The notes: a model not told the origin generated them from the letters alone. A stretch of DNA of 64,000 nt from Agaricicola taiwanensis (GCF_014635245.1 NZ_BMCP01000004.1:1-64000); one strand, 5' to 3'; positions 39,514 to 48,380 are shown, counted from the first letter of the stretch. A program made the numbers and translations.

Positions 39514-40770
39514 TTATCCTCCGACTGCCGGATAATTGCGCTCCAGCGACTGCGAAATGCGTTCGCGGCCCGGGGCGATGAGCATCCAGGCCGCGATCAC
39601 CACCGCCGCGCCAAGAACGAGCGGCACCCTCAAGCCGAACGCCTCGGACATGAGCCCCATGGTGAGGGCGCCGAGTGCCGGTCCTCCGCGGAAAATCAAA
39701 CCGTGAAAGCTTAGGACCCGCCCCCGGAGCGTCTCGTCGACGCCCAGCTGGATCAGCGTCTGGACCCCGATGCCCGAGGTGGACATGGAAAAGCCCGCCG
39801 CCACCAGTGCCGGTATGCCGAGCCACAACTGGTCGGAGGCGGCGAACAGCAAGATGGACAGCGCCAGCAGCAAGGAGTGTGTCAGCACCAGGCGGGTGAG
39901 GCCACTGGCCGAGACCCGGCTTCCAAGCCAGAGCCCGGCGATGATGGCGCCGACACCGACCGACGAGGTCATGATCGCAAGACCGCTGACACCGGCGGCA
40001 AAGACCCGCTCGGCGAAACCCGGCAGCAGCTCGACCACCGGCCGCGCGCCAAGGCTGGAGGCGAACATCAGAAGGAAGATCGGGCGAAGGCCGGGATGCA
40101 CCCAGATGTAGCGGAAACCATCGGCAAGCTCGGTCATGAAGCCGGGTCGCTCGAGACGGTTGGCCTCCGGAGGGGTGAGCTGGATCCGCGTCAACGCCAC
40201 CCAGAACAGCACGAAGGTGAAGGCGTTGGTGGCGAAGGCCACGGAAGCGCCCGCGGTGGCGATAAGAATGCCGGCCAGGGCAGGTCCGATGAACCGGGCG
40301 AGATTGAAGATGATGGAGTTGATGGCGACCGCGGACGCCAGATCGGCACGCGGCAGGAGCGCGGGGATGAGGGCAAGGCGCGCCGGCTGGTTGAACGCGG
40401 CGATGACCCCTTGAAGAGCCGTGAGCGCGAGCAGGAGTTCGATGGTGATATGGCCCGTCGCCGTCAGAGCGAAGAGGGCCAACGCCTGCACGCAGGACAG
40501 CACCTGGCTGATCTTGGTGACGGCGAGCCGGTCCCAGCGGTCGGCCGCGGCCCCGGCGATCGGCCCGATGATGACGGTCGGGAAGAGATCGGCGAAGGCG
40601 ACGAGACCGAGCCAGCCGCCCGACTGCGTCAACTGCCATGCGAGCCAGCCGGTGGTGATGCGCTGCATCCAGGTGCCGATCAGCGATACCGCATTGCCGG
40701 CCGTGTAGATCCCGAAATTCGGGTTCCGGAGAACACGGCCAAAATTGGAAAACCCGGCAACAAGGCTCAT
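39514..40770 (-). CDS. MFS transporter (MFS_3/EntS-like)
   Basis: 418-residue transporter with 11-12 hydrophobic segments, starting FGRVLRNPNFGIYTAGNAVSLIGTWMQRIT as in the EntS/DUF894 group. PAGAAADRWDR-type loop (IAGAAADRWDRLAV) is the MFS signature between helices 2 and 3. These proteins are usually exporters. In this operon it may remove an intermediate or a toxic conjugate. Confidence 0.88.
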   Translation of the reverse strand: MSLVAGFSNFGRVLRNPNFGIYTAGNAVSLIGTWMQRITTGWLAWQLTQSGGWLGLVAFADLFPTVIIGPIAGAAADRWDRLAVTKISQVLSCVQALALFALTATGHITIELLLALTALQGVIAAFNQPARLALIPALLPRADLASAVAINSIIFNLARFIGPALAGILIATAGASVAFATNAFTFVLFWVALTRIQLTPPEANRLERPGFMTELADGFRYIWVHPGLRPIFLLMFASSLGARPVVELLPGFAERVFAAGVSGLAIMTSSVGVGAIIAGLWLGSRVSASGLTRLVLTHSLLLALSILLFAASDQLWLGIPALVAAGFSMSTSGIGVQTLIQLGVDETLRGRVLSFHGLIFRGGPALGALTMGLMSEAFGLRVPLVLGAAVVIAAWMLIAPGRERISQSLERNYPAVGG

Positions 40771-40834
40771 GACGGCATCTGGAAGGTCTCGGTTACATCG
40801 GTCCGCTCGCGTCCTACTGGTTCAGCCCTTCGCA

Positions 40835-41794
40835 TCAAGCCGGCGTATACTTGCCGGTGAGTTGCTTTGCTATGATCCCGGTGGGCGGTGGTGCTTCACC
40901 TGTCTCGGCTGTGAATTTGCGGCTCGCCTCCAATCGGGTGTCGCGCGACCAGGTGCGTTTGAGATCGTCGCGGACATGGATCTTAAGGCGCCCGAGCCCT
41001 TCCGTCTCCAGTTCCACCACATCGCCGTCATGAAAAGCGTTGAGCCCACGGTGATTGGTGCCCAGGGCCAGGATGTCGCCTGGCTCCAGCGCGTGGATCG
41101 AACTCACCCATTCGATGCAGCGCTTGATGTCATGCGCCATATCGCTGGTGTTGTAATCCTGCTTGATGGTGCCGTTCACCCAGAGCCGGACCTGCAGGTT
41201 CTGCGGGTCGGGGATCTCGTCCGCGGTCACGAGATAGGGGCCGATGGGCGCGAAGGTGTCGCGCGATTTGGCCTGGAAGAAGATGTTGCGTGCCGGTGGC
41301 AGGCCGCGGGCCGAGCCATCGATGAAGTTGATGTAGCCGAAGATATGGGACATGGCATCGGCCGCCTTCACATGCGAGGCGCGTTTTCCGATGATGATGG
41401 CAAGCTCCGCCTCGCCCTCGAACACCGTCGCGGCCACATCAGGCAACACCATGGTCTCCTCCGGGCCGATGATGGCACCGGGCGACTTGTGAAAGGCGTT
41501 GATGGGCGAGGGCGCCGCAAGGGTGCCGTCCTCCATGTAGTTGACGGCCATGCAGTCGATCTGGCGCGGTCGAGGCAATGGCGGCCGGAGCTTGACCGAT
41601 GACAGCGGCACGCCCTGGTCTTTCGTCACCGCTTGTTCGATGCGCGGCCGATAGCTGTCGAACCGCTCGATCAGCCCCGCCATGAGATCCTGCCGGTCGC
41701 GGTGCGGGATTTCCATCAGCAGCGACGTGATGTCGACGATGCGATCACCGTCGACCACGCCGACCTGGAAATCATTGAAATAAGCAAGCTTCAT
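40835..41794 (-). CDS. Fumarylacetoacetate hydrolase-family protein
   Basis: 319 residues. The N-terminal FAH extension is followed by the catalytic domain with metal-ligand Glu residues in VFEGEAELAIIIG, then GYINFIDGSARGLPPARN, KSRDTFAPIGPYLV and LGTNHRGLNAFHDGD. Family members hydrolyse, isomerise or decarboxylate 2,4-dioxo or related acids. ATG 41794 (MKLAYFNDFQVG) begins the domain. Spacing to neighbours is 43 and 64 nt, consistent with the operon. Confidence 0.88.
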   Translation of the reverse strand: MKLAYFNDFQVGVVDGDRIVDITSLLMEIPHRDRQDLMAGLIERFDSYRPRIEQAVTKDQGVPLSSVKLRPPLPRPRQIDCMAVNYMEDGTLAAPSPINAFHKSPGAIIGPEETMVLPDVAATVFEGEAELAIIIGKRASHVKAADAMSHIFGYINFIDGSARGLPPARNIFFQAKSRDTFAPIGPYLVTADEIPDPQNLQVRLWVNGTIKQDYNTSDMAHDIKRCIEWVSSIHALEPGDILALGTNHRGLNAFHDGDVVELETEGLGRLKIHVRDDLKRTWSRDTRLEASRKFTAETGEAPPPTGIIAKQLTGKYTPA

Positions 41795-41837
41795 TGGCGT
41801 TTCCTGTCCCCGTTCCGTTCTGTTGATATCCGCCCGA

Positions 41838-43079
41838 TCACCCCGAAGCCGCAGCCGGCACCTTCGCGGCCGGCCAGCCCGCGTCGACCCCGATGAGGCC
41901 GCGTGCCGCAAGATCAGCCACATCCTCGGCGGAGAAGCCCAGGTCCATGAGGACCGATTCCGTGTGCTGTCCGAGGCGGGGAGGATGCTTTTCCACCCGT
42001 CCCGGCGTCTCGCTGAATTTCACCGGCAGGCCGCCCATTCTCATGGTGCCGAGGCCGGGCAGGTCGATGTCGATGAGGCAGTCGCGCGCCTTGAGCTGCT
42101 CCTCGCGCACCAGCCGATCCAGCGTGTTGATCGGTGAACAGGGCACGCCTGCCGCCTCGAACCGCTCGAGCCAACGGTCGGTGGGATGCCGCGCGATGAT
42201 CGCGGCGACATGTTCCACGATGAAGTCCTTGTGAGCCGCGCGGCTACTGACGCTCTGGAACCTCTCGTCGCCGATCCATTCCGGCCGCTCCAGCGCGCCG
42301 CAAAGGTCCCTGAACATCCGGTCGTTGAAGCAGGCGATCACGATCCAGCCGTCGGAGGCCTCATAGGCGCGGTAGGTGGGATTGCCGCTGAGGCCGCCGC
42401 TGCCGGTCTTCTCCGGCGGCTTGCCGGTGACGAAGAAGCGCGTCAGATGCTGGGCCAGGATGGAGATCTGCCCTTCCAGCAGCGAAGTGTCCACGCGTTG
42501 GCCGCGGCCGGTGCGGTGGCGGGCCTCGACCGCCATCAAGACACCGATGGTCGCCATCATGCCCGCGGTGACGTCGCAGACGGAGGGGCCCATTTTCACC
42601 GGGCCGCGGTCCGGCTCTCCGGTGAGGCTCATACTGCCGGAATAGGCCTGCATGAAGAGGTCGTTGGCCGGCCGCTCACTGAGGGGGCCGGTGGCGCCGA
42701 AACCGCTGATCGAACAGTAGATCAGGCGTGGGTTGGTCTTCTGCAGTTCCTCATAGGTGAGGCCGGCACGGGCGAGGGCGCCGACGCGGTAGTTGTCGAT
42801 CACGACATCCGCCTGATCGATCAGGCGGCGCACGATAGCGACCCCTTCCGCACTCTTGAGGTCCACGGCGATGCCGCGCTTGTTGCGGTTGGCCGCCGCG
42901 AAATAGTCGCCGAGCACGCCGTAGAAGCCGACGCCCCACTGGCGGCTGTCGTCGCCGACGCCGACGCGCTCCACCTTGATGACATCGGCGCCGTAGTCGC
43001 CGAGCGTCATGGCGCAGAATGGCCCGGCCATCGCGACACCGATCTCGACGACCTTCAAGCCCTCTAATGGCCGATCCAT
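41838..43079 (-). CDS. Family III (CaiB/BaiF) CoA-transferase
   Basis: 413 residues. The catalytic aspartate is D169 (KMGPSVCDVTAG), the same number as in formyl-CoA transferase. N-terminal GLKVVEIGVAMAGPFCAMTLGDYGADVIKVE and VIDNYRVGALARAGL are typical. It most likely activates the carboxylic acid substrate by CoA transfer from an acyl-CoA such as succinyl-CoA. It lies between the acyl-CoA dehydrogenases and the FAH gene. Confidence 0.93.
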   Translation of the reverse strand: MDRPLEGLKVVEIGVAMAGPFCAMTLGDYGADVIKVERVGVGDDSRQWGVGFYGVLGDYFAAANRNKRGIAVDLKSAEGVAIVRRLIDQADVVIDNYRVGALARAGLTYEELQKTNPRLIYCSISGFGATGPLSERPANDLFMQAYSGSMSLTGEPDRGPVKMGPSVCDVTAGMMATIGVLMAVEARHRTGRGQRVDTSLLEGQISILAQHLTRFFVTGKPPEKTGSGGLSGNPTYRAYEASDGWIVIACFNDRMFRDLCGALERPEWIGDERFQSVSSRAAHKDFIVEHVAAIIARHPTDRWLERFEAAGVPCSPINTLDRLVREEQLKARDCLIDIDLPGLGTMRMGGLPVKFSETPGRVEKHPPRLGQHTESVLMDLGFSAEDVADLAARGLIGVDAGWPAAKVPAAASG

Positions 43080-43141
43080 GCGATCCTCCCGCAGTTTTCC
43101 TGGTCTTCAGACCTTATCCGGCACGGCAGCCTTCGCTCTTT

Positions 43142-44335
43142 TCACGCCGAGCGACGAAGCTCCTCCTCGCGTGTCTCCTCCATCACAACCGGAACCGGTC
43201 TTCCCAAGATGACCCGGCCCGGAAGATCGATCAGCGCCTTGGCGATGCGCGCACGATGTTCGTAGCTGGTGCCCAGCCGCATGGTCCAGGATGAGACCCG
43301 GCGGAACCAGAGGTGGAGATCGAATTCCATCATGAAACCGATGCCGCCGTGGATGATCTGCGCGTTCCGCACCACGGCCTCGCATCGGTCATTGCAGAAG
43401 GCCTTGGCCTGAGAGACCTCGACGCTGTGCGGCAGGCCCTGATCCATGCGCCAGAGCGCCTCATAGGTCAGGAGTTCGCCGCCATCGATCCAGATGATCA
43501 TGTCGGCGCACATGTGCTGCACCGATTGGAAGGCACCGATCGGCTGTCCGAAGGCCTCGCGCATCTTGGCATAGTCGATCGCCATCTCGGCGTCCTTGCG
43601 CGTCGCGCCGAGCATCTGCGCGCAGAGCAGCACGCTGGCACGATCGAGCATGACCTCGATGATCGGTCCAGCCTCATTGAGCGGCCCGATCCTGCTGGCG
43701 ACCGGCACGCGCACGTCCTTGAAGATAACCTCGCTCTGCCTGTCCTTGGCAGTGGTCACCAAGGATCTTTGGCTGATGCCGGGGCTTCGGGTGTCGACGA
43801 GGAACAGGGAAAGCCCCTCGCCGGTGCGGCAGGCGACCAGGCAGTGATCGGCTGCCGGGAAATTGTCCACGAACAGCTTGGTGCCGTTGATGACGACCTC
43901 GTCGCCCTCGACCACGGCGGTGGTTTCGATCGCCGGATTGAAATGGCGCCCGTCGCGCTCGGTGATCGCCCAGGTCAGGACCATCTCGCCGCGCACCACC
44001 GCCGGGAGGATCGCCTGACGCTGCGCCTCCGTGCCGTCGCGCGCGATTGTCAGGGCCGCCACGGTCGTGCTGTGCAGCGGCAGCGGCGCCACCGCGCGTC
44101 CGACCTCCTGAAGGACAAGCCCGAGATAAACCAGCGGCAGCCCCGATCCACCGTAATCCTCGGGCAGGCACATGCCCTGCCATCCGAGCTCGGCTGCCTT
44201 CTTCCACAGGCCGGGCGGATAACCGACAGGATCGGCCTCCATGTCCCGAACGAGCTTTGTCGTGCATTCGCCTTCCAGGAACTCGCGCGCCGCGGTGCGG
44301 ATCATGTCCTGTTCTTCGGTAAGCAAAACGTCCAC
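43142..44335 (-). CDS. Acyl-CoA dehydrogenase, subunit-like copy 2
   Basis: 397-residue flavoprotein of the acyl-CoA dehydrogenase family. Start GTG 44335 (VDVLLTEEQDM) with GGAGG 5 nt upstream. Marks: LPEDYGGSGLPLVYLGLVLQE, TWAITERDG, GIGFMMEFDLHLWFRR. At the C-terminus the usual EGT with the catalytic base reads LGTSYEHRAR, so the canonical Glu seems absent. Placed 43 nt after another acyl-CoA dehydrogenase, it may be the non-catalytic partner in a heteromer, as in steroid-type FadE pairs. Confidence 0.88.
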   Translation of the reverse strand: MDVLLTEEQDMIRTAAREFLEGECTTKLVRDMEADPVGYPPGLWKKAAELGWQGMCLPEDYGGSGLPLVYLGLVLQEVGRAVAPLPLHSTTVAALTIARDGTEAQRQAILPAVVRGEMVLTWAITERDGRHFNPAIETTAVVEGDEVVINGTKLFVDNFPAADHCLVACRTGEGLSLFLVDTRSPGISQRSLVTTAKDRQSEVIFKDVRVPVASRIGPLNEAGPIIEVMLDRASVLLCAQMLGATRKDAEMAIDYAKMREAFGQPIGAFQSVQHMCADMIIWIDGGELLTYEALWRMDQGLPHSVEVSQAKAFCNDRCEAVVRNAQIIHGGIGFMMEFDLHLWFRRVSSWTMRLGTSYEHRARIAKALIDLPGRVILGRPVPVVMEETREEELRRSA

Positions 44336-44378
44336 TTCAACCTCCGCTTGGCGGCAGGCCGCCCGCCGAACCATTCTT

Positions 44379-45623
44379 CTATGCAGGTTTGCGCGACCGT
44401 CTCTGCGAGGGCAGACCGAGCCCGCGGCGGGCGATCTGGTCCCGCATGATCTGGACGCTGCCGTGATTGATGCCCGATTGAAACGCGCCCATGACGTTGT
44501 GGGCGAAGACGCCCTCCTCGACGGCATGCGGCGAACTGCTGAGAAGCTGACCGTAGGGCCCGAGCATCTGGGTGATGGCCTCCGTGGTCTTCACCCCATG
44601 TTCGGGCGCCCAGACCTTCTCGGCCGAACCCTCATAGGTGAACCTGCCGCCGCGCTGCACGATGGACATGCTGCGGAGGGTCATGAGGCGGCAGACCTGC
44701 GCCTCGATCCAGAGCTCCGCCACCTTGTCGCGGATCGCGGCGTTCTCCGCCGGCGCGTCGGGCCCGTCGCGGTTCTCCTTCAGCCAGTTGACGATGTCCT
44801 CGTCGCGGCGGATCGAGATCAGGTAACGGGAGGCTCCGACGCGGTCGAGATTGAGAGCGGCGGCGCCGATGCCCCAGCCCTTGTTCTCCTCGCCCAGGAG
44901 AGCGCTTTTCGGTATCCGCACATCATCGAAGAAGGTCTCGTTGGTGCGGGCCTCGCCGTAGGTCGTGCCGTGGGGCGCTTCCGGATTGTTCTGGATGGTC
45001 CAGAGCGGGCGCACCGTGATGCCCGGCGTGTCCATCGGGATCAGGAAGATCGAGATGCCGTCGTGCCGAGGCGCTTCGGGATCGGTTCGCGCCATAAGGT
45101 AGATGTGCGTCGCCGAATGGGCCGAGGTCGTATACATCTTCTGGCCGTTGATGATGTAGCCGTCCTGGGTCGGCGTCGCGCGGCAGCGCAGGGCCGCGAG
45201 ATCGGCGCCGGCGTGAGGTTCCGTAAAGCCGAGGCAGAAGGAAATCTCGCGCCGGATCAGGCGGGGAATGAAGTAGCGTTTCTGCTCCTCGGTGCCGGCC
45301 GCCAGAACGGCCGGCGCGCCGCTGCCGCCGAGGCCGATGTTGATGCCGGCACGGAGAAACTCTTCCTCCACGATGAATTGGGTGAGGCGGTCACCGCCCT
45401 GGCCGCCGTATTCCTTCGGGTAGGTGATGCCGAGCCAGCCGCGACGGTGGATCTTGTCGTAGAGCTCCTTCATCCGGGGTCCGGCACGTCCTCTTGGGCG
45501 CGTCGAACCGTCGGCGTCCTTGCCGTCCCGCTCGGCCAGAACCTCGGGCGTTACATTGGCTTCAATGAAATCCAGGACCTCGCGCCGGAGCGCCTCCTGA
45601 TCGGGCGTATATCCAAAATCCAT
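44379..45623 (-). CDS. Acyl-CoA dehydrogenase, subunit-like copy 1
   Basis: 414 residues; first gene of the minus catabolic operon. ITYPKEYGGQGGDRLTQFIVEEEF, GFTEPHAGADLA (FAD site) and KMYTTSAHSATHIYLMART are family motifs. Near the C-terminus the segment aligned with the usual Glu-Gly-Thr reads NHGSVQIMRD, so its catalytic base may sit elsewhere. ATG 45623 (MDFGYTPDQEAL) is chosen. The operator palindrome lies 35-49 nt upstream of this start. Confidence 0.9.
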   Translation of the reverse strand: MDFGYTPDQEALRREVLDFIEANVTPEVLAERDGKDADGSTRPRGRAGPRMKELYDKIHRRGWLGITYPKEYGGQGGDRLTQFIVEEEFLRAGINIGLGGSGAPAVLAAGTEEQKRYFIPRLIRREISFCLGFTEPHAGADLAALRCRATPTQDGYIINGQKMYTTSAHSATHIYLMARTDPEAPRHDGISIFLIPMDTPGITVRPLWTIQNNPEAPHGTTYGEARTNETFFDDVRIPKSALLGEENKGWGIGAAALNLDRVGASRYLISIRRDEDIVNWLKENRDGPDAPAENAAIRDKVAELWIEAQVCRLMTLRSMSIVQRGGRFTYEGSAEKVWAPEHGVKTTEAITQMLGPYGQLLSSSPHAVEEGVFAHNVMGAFQSGINHGSVQIMRDQIARRGLGLPSQRRSRKPA

Positions 45624-45657
45624 CGTGTTTCTGCCTGGCGATCCGAAGAGCGCTGCT

Positions 45658-45672
45658 ATTCGCACAGCGAAT
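45658..45672. promoter_or_regulatory. Palindromic operator O1 (ATTCGC-N3-GCGAAT)
   Basis: ATTCGCACAGCGAAT, two perfect 6-bp arms around three bases. The same arms recur at 45888-45902, on the other side of the intergenic region. Located about 20 nt downstream of the proposed -10 of the minus operon, it would sit in the early transcribed region and suit a repressor. A further inverted repeat CGATTT-N8-AAATCG (45676-45695) overlaps that -10. Confidence 0.65.
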
Positions 45673-45691
45673 TATCGATTTGGTTTCGTAA

Positions 45692-45721
45692 ATCGTAATG
45701 GCTGCTGTCCGGCAACGTCAA
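45692..45721 (-). promoter_or_regulatory. Proposed promoter of the acyl-CoA dehydrogenase operon
   Basis: On the minus strand, TTGACG (45721-45716), 18 nt, then TACGAT (45697-45692). It precedes the first acyl-CoA dehydrogenase gene by about 70 nt and lies in an unusually AT-rich stretch (45670-45900). The fit is fair, not perfect. Confidence 0.45.
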
Positions 45722-45857
45722 GGTGAAATATACTCCGTGACAAAGTTAGTCCTTCGATCACTTTATCCAAGATCAAATAATATATACGTTTTTCATTTCT
45801 TGTTGCAGAGCAGCATTTGTTTTTCTTTGGAGGAAGCTTGACCGGTGTCGAACGATC

Positions 45858-45886
45858 TTGCTAGCCTACTCGAAACGACAATAATT
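45858..45886 (+). promoter_or_regulatory. Proposed promoter of the HMG-CoA-lyase-like/ABC operon
   Basis: TTGCTA (45858-45863), 17 nt, ATAATT (45881-45886). The operator O2 begins one base after the -10, so it covers the expected transcription start near 45893. This is a standard repressor arrangement. Confidence 0.6.
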
Positions 45887-45887
45887 A

Positions 45888-45902
45888 ATTCGCATTGCGA
45901 AT
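45888..45902. promoter_or_regulatory. Palindromic operator O2 (ATTCGC-N3-GCGAAT)
   Basis: ATTCGCATTGCGAAT; its arms are identical to O1 (45658-45672). The two sites are 230 bp centre to centre, one at each of two divergent promoters. They are probably bound by one regulator, with the IclR protein encoded at 34830-35651 the best candidate. Confidence 0.65.
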
Positions 45903-45924
45903 AATAGGGATCAAGGTCGCCTGG

Positions 45925-45987
45925 GGAATCGCCCGTGCTGACCCCACCGCATGTGCAGGAATCGCGGCATCTTTGATGGCGATTCCT
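45925..45987 (+). promoter_or_regulatory. Leader with two mutually exclusive hairpins upstream of the HMG-CoA-lyase-like gene
   Basis: The octamer GGAATCGC occurs twice (45925-45932 and 45958-45965), and only one complementary arm GGCGATTCC follows (45978-45986). Each copy can form a ~9-bp stem with it, but not both at once. The region is in the ~160-nt leader between the promoter and the start at 46052. Such competing stems suggest RNA-level control; no known riboswitch class was recognised. Confidence 0.4.
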
Positions 45988-46051
45988 CGGCTCAAGATCG
46001 CTTTCCGAGCGCCGCGGCCGTTCCGGCGCTGCAACGAGGGATTATGCCGCA

Positions 46052-47017
46052 ATGATGTCCGATCTGCCGAAAAGAGTTCAGATCAACGAGGAAGGTCCTC
46101 GTGAAGGTTTCCAGATAGAAAAAGGGCCGATTTCGACAGAACGGAAAGTCGAATTGATCGACGCCCTGTCGGAGACAGGGATCAGCCAGATCCAGACCGT
46201 TTCCTTTGTCAATCCAGCCCGAGTGCCGGGCTGGGCCGACGCGGAGGAGGTTGTTCGTCGTTTCCGGGCCAAGCCGGGGGTCCGCTATACCGGCCTGTGG
46301 TTGAACGACAAGGGCCTGAAGCGCGCCATCGCCACCGGCAAGCTTTTCATCAAAGGATCGATCTCCCTCACCGCCTCTGAGAAATTCCTGGGACGCAACC
46401 AGCAGCGCACGCTGGCGGAGAACCTGGAAGCCCAGCGCGGCATGATCGCGCTCTTCAAGGAAAACAACGTTCCGATCGAGCGCGGCAGCATCATGGCGGC
46501 GTTCGGCTGCAACTTCGAGGGCGATATCCCGGCCAAGAGGATCGTGGACATGGTCGGCCAGATCCTCGACCTTGGCCAGGAACATGACCTCAACATCAAG
46601 CTGATCTCGCTGGCCGATACCATGGCCTGGGCGACGCCGCAGGGCATCTACCGGGTGGTGGGCGCGGTGCGCGAAAAATATCCGGATCTGGAACTGTCGC
46701 TGCACCTGCATGACACGCGCGGCATGGCAATCGCCAATGCCTTCGCAGGCCTCCACATGGGCGTCGCCATGTATGACAGCACGGTGGCCGGCCTCGGCGG
46801 CTGCCCCTTTGCCGCCCACGCCGGCGGCGCTGGCAATGTCTGCACGGAGGACCTTGTCTTCATGCTGCACGAAATGGGCATCGAGACCGGCGTCGATCTT
46901 GAAAAGCTCCTGGAGGTGGCGCGCCTCGCCGAGGACATCGTGGGCCACCCGCTGCCGGGAAGCCTCAAGACCGGCGGCAGCCTCAACGTGCTGCGCCAGA
47001 AGTTGCAGGCGGCCTGA
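46052..47017 (+). CDS. HMG-CoA lyase-like aldolase
   Basis: 321-residue TIM-barrel lyase of the HMGL/DRE-TIM family, which splits 3-hydroxy-3-methylglutaryl-CoA or related branched 3-hydroxyacyl-CoA. Metal and active-site residues: R17, H218 and H220 (LHLHD), C251 in GGCPFAAHAGGAGN and the late Asn. At the DRE-type motif it reads GPREGFQ, so the usual Asp after Arg is Glu (E18). This points to an altered substrate or rate compared with classical HMG-CoA lyase. Alternative start ATG 46055. It is the first gene of the plus operon. Confidence 0.85.
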   Translation: MMSDLPKRVQINEEGPREGFQIEKGPISTERKVELIDALSETGISQIQTVSFVNPARVPGWADAEEVVRRFRAKPGVRYTGLWLNDKGLKRAIATGKLFIKGSISLTASEKFLGRNQQRTLAENLEAQRGMIALFKENNVPIERGSIMAAFGCNFEGDIPAKRIVDMVGQILDLGQEHDLNIKLISLADTMAWATPQGIYRVVGAVREKYPDLELSLHLHDTRGMAIANAFAGLHMGVAMYDSTVAGLGGCPFAAHAGGAGNVCTEDLVFMLHEMGIETGVDLEKLLEVARLAEDIVGHPLPGSLKTGGSLNVLRQKLQAA

Positions 47018-47020
47018 TCC

Positions 47021-48370
47021 GTGGCCCCGCCGCTGACCCGCAAGATCGGAGCCTTCGTCGCCGGTCTTGATGCCGGGCGCATCCCAGAGGCGGCGCGAAA
47101 GATCGCGCGCGGCGGCTTCGCCGATTGCGTGGGCGTGATGATCGCCGGACGCGAGGAGGAGGGTCCGCGGATTCTGAGACAAGTGCTGGCGCCGCCGCCG
47201 GGTGACGTCACCCTCTGCTTCACGGGCGCGCGCGCCGCAGCGCCGGAGGCCGCCTTGATCAACGCGACGGCCGCCCATGCGCTGGACTTCGACGACACGG
47301 GCGTGCGCGGCCATCCAAGCACAGTGCTTGTTCCCGCCATCCTGGCGGAGGCCGAACACCTCGGTGCCTCCGGCGCCGATATGATCACCGCCTATATCGC
47401 GGGATACGAGACCTGGGCCGAACTATCGCTGCGCGAGCGCGGCTCGCTTCATTCCAAGGGCTGGCATCCCACCGGCATCTGGGGCGCGGTTGCCGCTGCT
47501 GCCGCCTGCGCCCGTCTCCGCCGGCTCGATGCGGAGAAGACCTCCTCCGCCATCGCGCTCGGCGCCTCGCAAAGTGCCGGACTGGTGGCGAACTTCGGCA
47601 CCATGGCCAAGCCCTTTCATGCCGGGCGAGCAGCCCATGCCGGCGTGCTCGCCGCGCGGCTGGCGGAGGCCGGCTTCACCGCCTCTCCCGATGCTTTCGA
47701 GCACAGCCAAGGATTGCTCGCGGCGGTTTCCCAGCATGGTGACACCGACCGGGAGCGCGAGCCGGATCTCGGCACGCGCTGGCACATCCTGCAGGAAGGT
47801 CTGAACATCAAGAAATATCCGATCTGCTACTGCACTCACCGGTCCATCGACGGGATACTGGAGCTGCGCAGGCTGAAGGGCTTTGCCGCCGATGACGTCG
47901 ACCGCATCCAGGTTGCGATCAGCGACCGCTACGGCACCATCCTGCGCAATCATCGTCCGCAGACCGGGCTTGAGGCCAAATTCAGCATGGAATTCGCCAT
48001 GGCCTCGGCGGTCATCGCCAACCGCGTCGGCCTCACCGAACTGACCGACGGCTTCGTACGCCGCCCGGACGTGCAGGCGCTGATGGAGCGCGTGGAGATC
48101 CGTCTGGGGACGGAATACGACCCGAGGAACCCGAACGCCGCTCCCTTCGACCAGGTGCGAATCCAGTTGCGGACCGGCGAGGAGCTGGAAGGTCCCGCGG
48201 TGCACCGCGCGCGAGGACACGCGGAGGCGCCGCTCTCCGATGATGACCTCTACGAGAAGTTTGAAGTGTGCCTGGAAGCGGCCGGTGTCCGGCCCGAAGC
48301 CTCTGCCCTGTTTGACCGCCTGATGTCGATCGAGACCATCTCGGCACGACAGCTGACCAGTGCGCGCTGA
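47021..48370 (+). CDS. MmgE/PrpD-family protein (copy 2)
   Basis: 449 residues; GTG start 3 nt after the HMGL-like stop. Family marks: ALINATAAHALDFDDTG, SLHSKGWHPTGIWGAVAAAAA, NFGTMAKPFHAGRAAHAGVL and KKYPICYCTHRSIDGI. Members dehydrate, decarboxylate or epimerise tricarboxylic or related acids. Close coupling to the HMGL-like gene suggests they act on successive intermediates. Confidence 0.87.
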   Translation: MAPPLTRKIGAFVAGLDAGRIPEAARKIARGGFADCVGVMIAGREEEGPRILRQVLAPPPGDVTLCFTGARAAAPEAALINATAAHALDFDDTGVRGHPSTVLVPAILAEAEHLGASGADMITAYIAGYETWAELSLRERGSLHSKGWHPTGIWGAVAAAAACARLRRLDAEKTSSAIALGASQSAGLVANFGTMAKPFHAGRAAHAGVLAARLAEAGFTASPDAFEHSQGLLAAVSQHGDTDREREPDLGTRWHILQEGLNIKKYPICYCTHRSIDGILELRRLKGFAADDVDRIQVAISDRYGTILRNHRPQTGLEAKFSMEFAMASAVIANRVGLTELTDGFVRRPDVQALMERVEIRLGTEYDPRNPNAAPFDQVRIQLRTGEELEGPAVHRARGHAEAPLSDDDLYEKFEVCLEAAGVRPEASALFDRLMSIETISARQLTSAR

Positions 48371-48380
48371 GGAGGTTGCC

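Noticed and set aside
45895..46104. 69-codon open frame in the leader of the HMGL-like gene
   Set aside because: It overlaps the real start out of frame, has no ribosome site and covers the leader hairpins.
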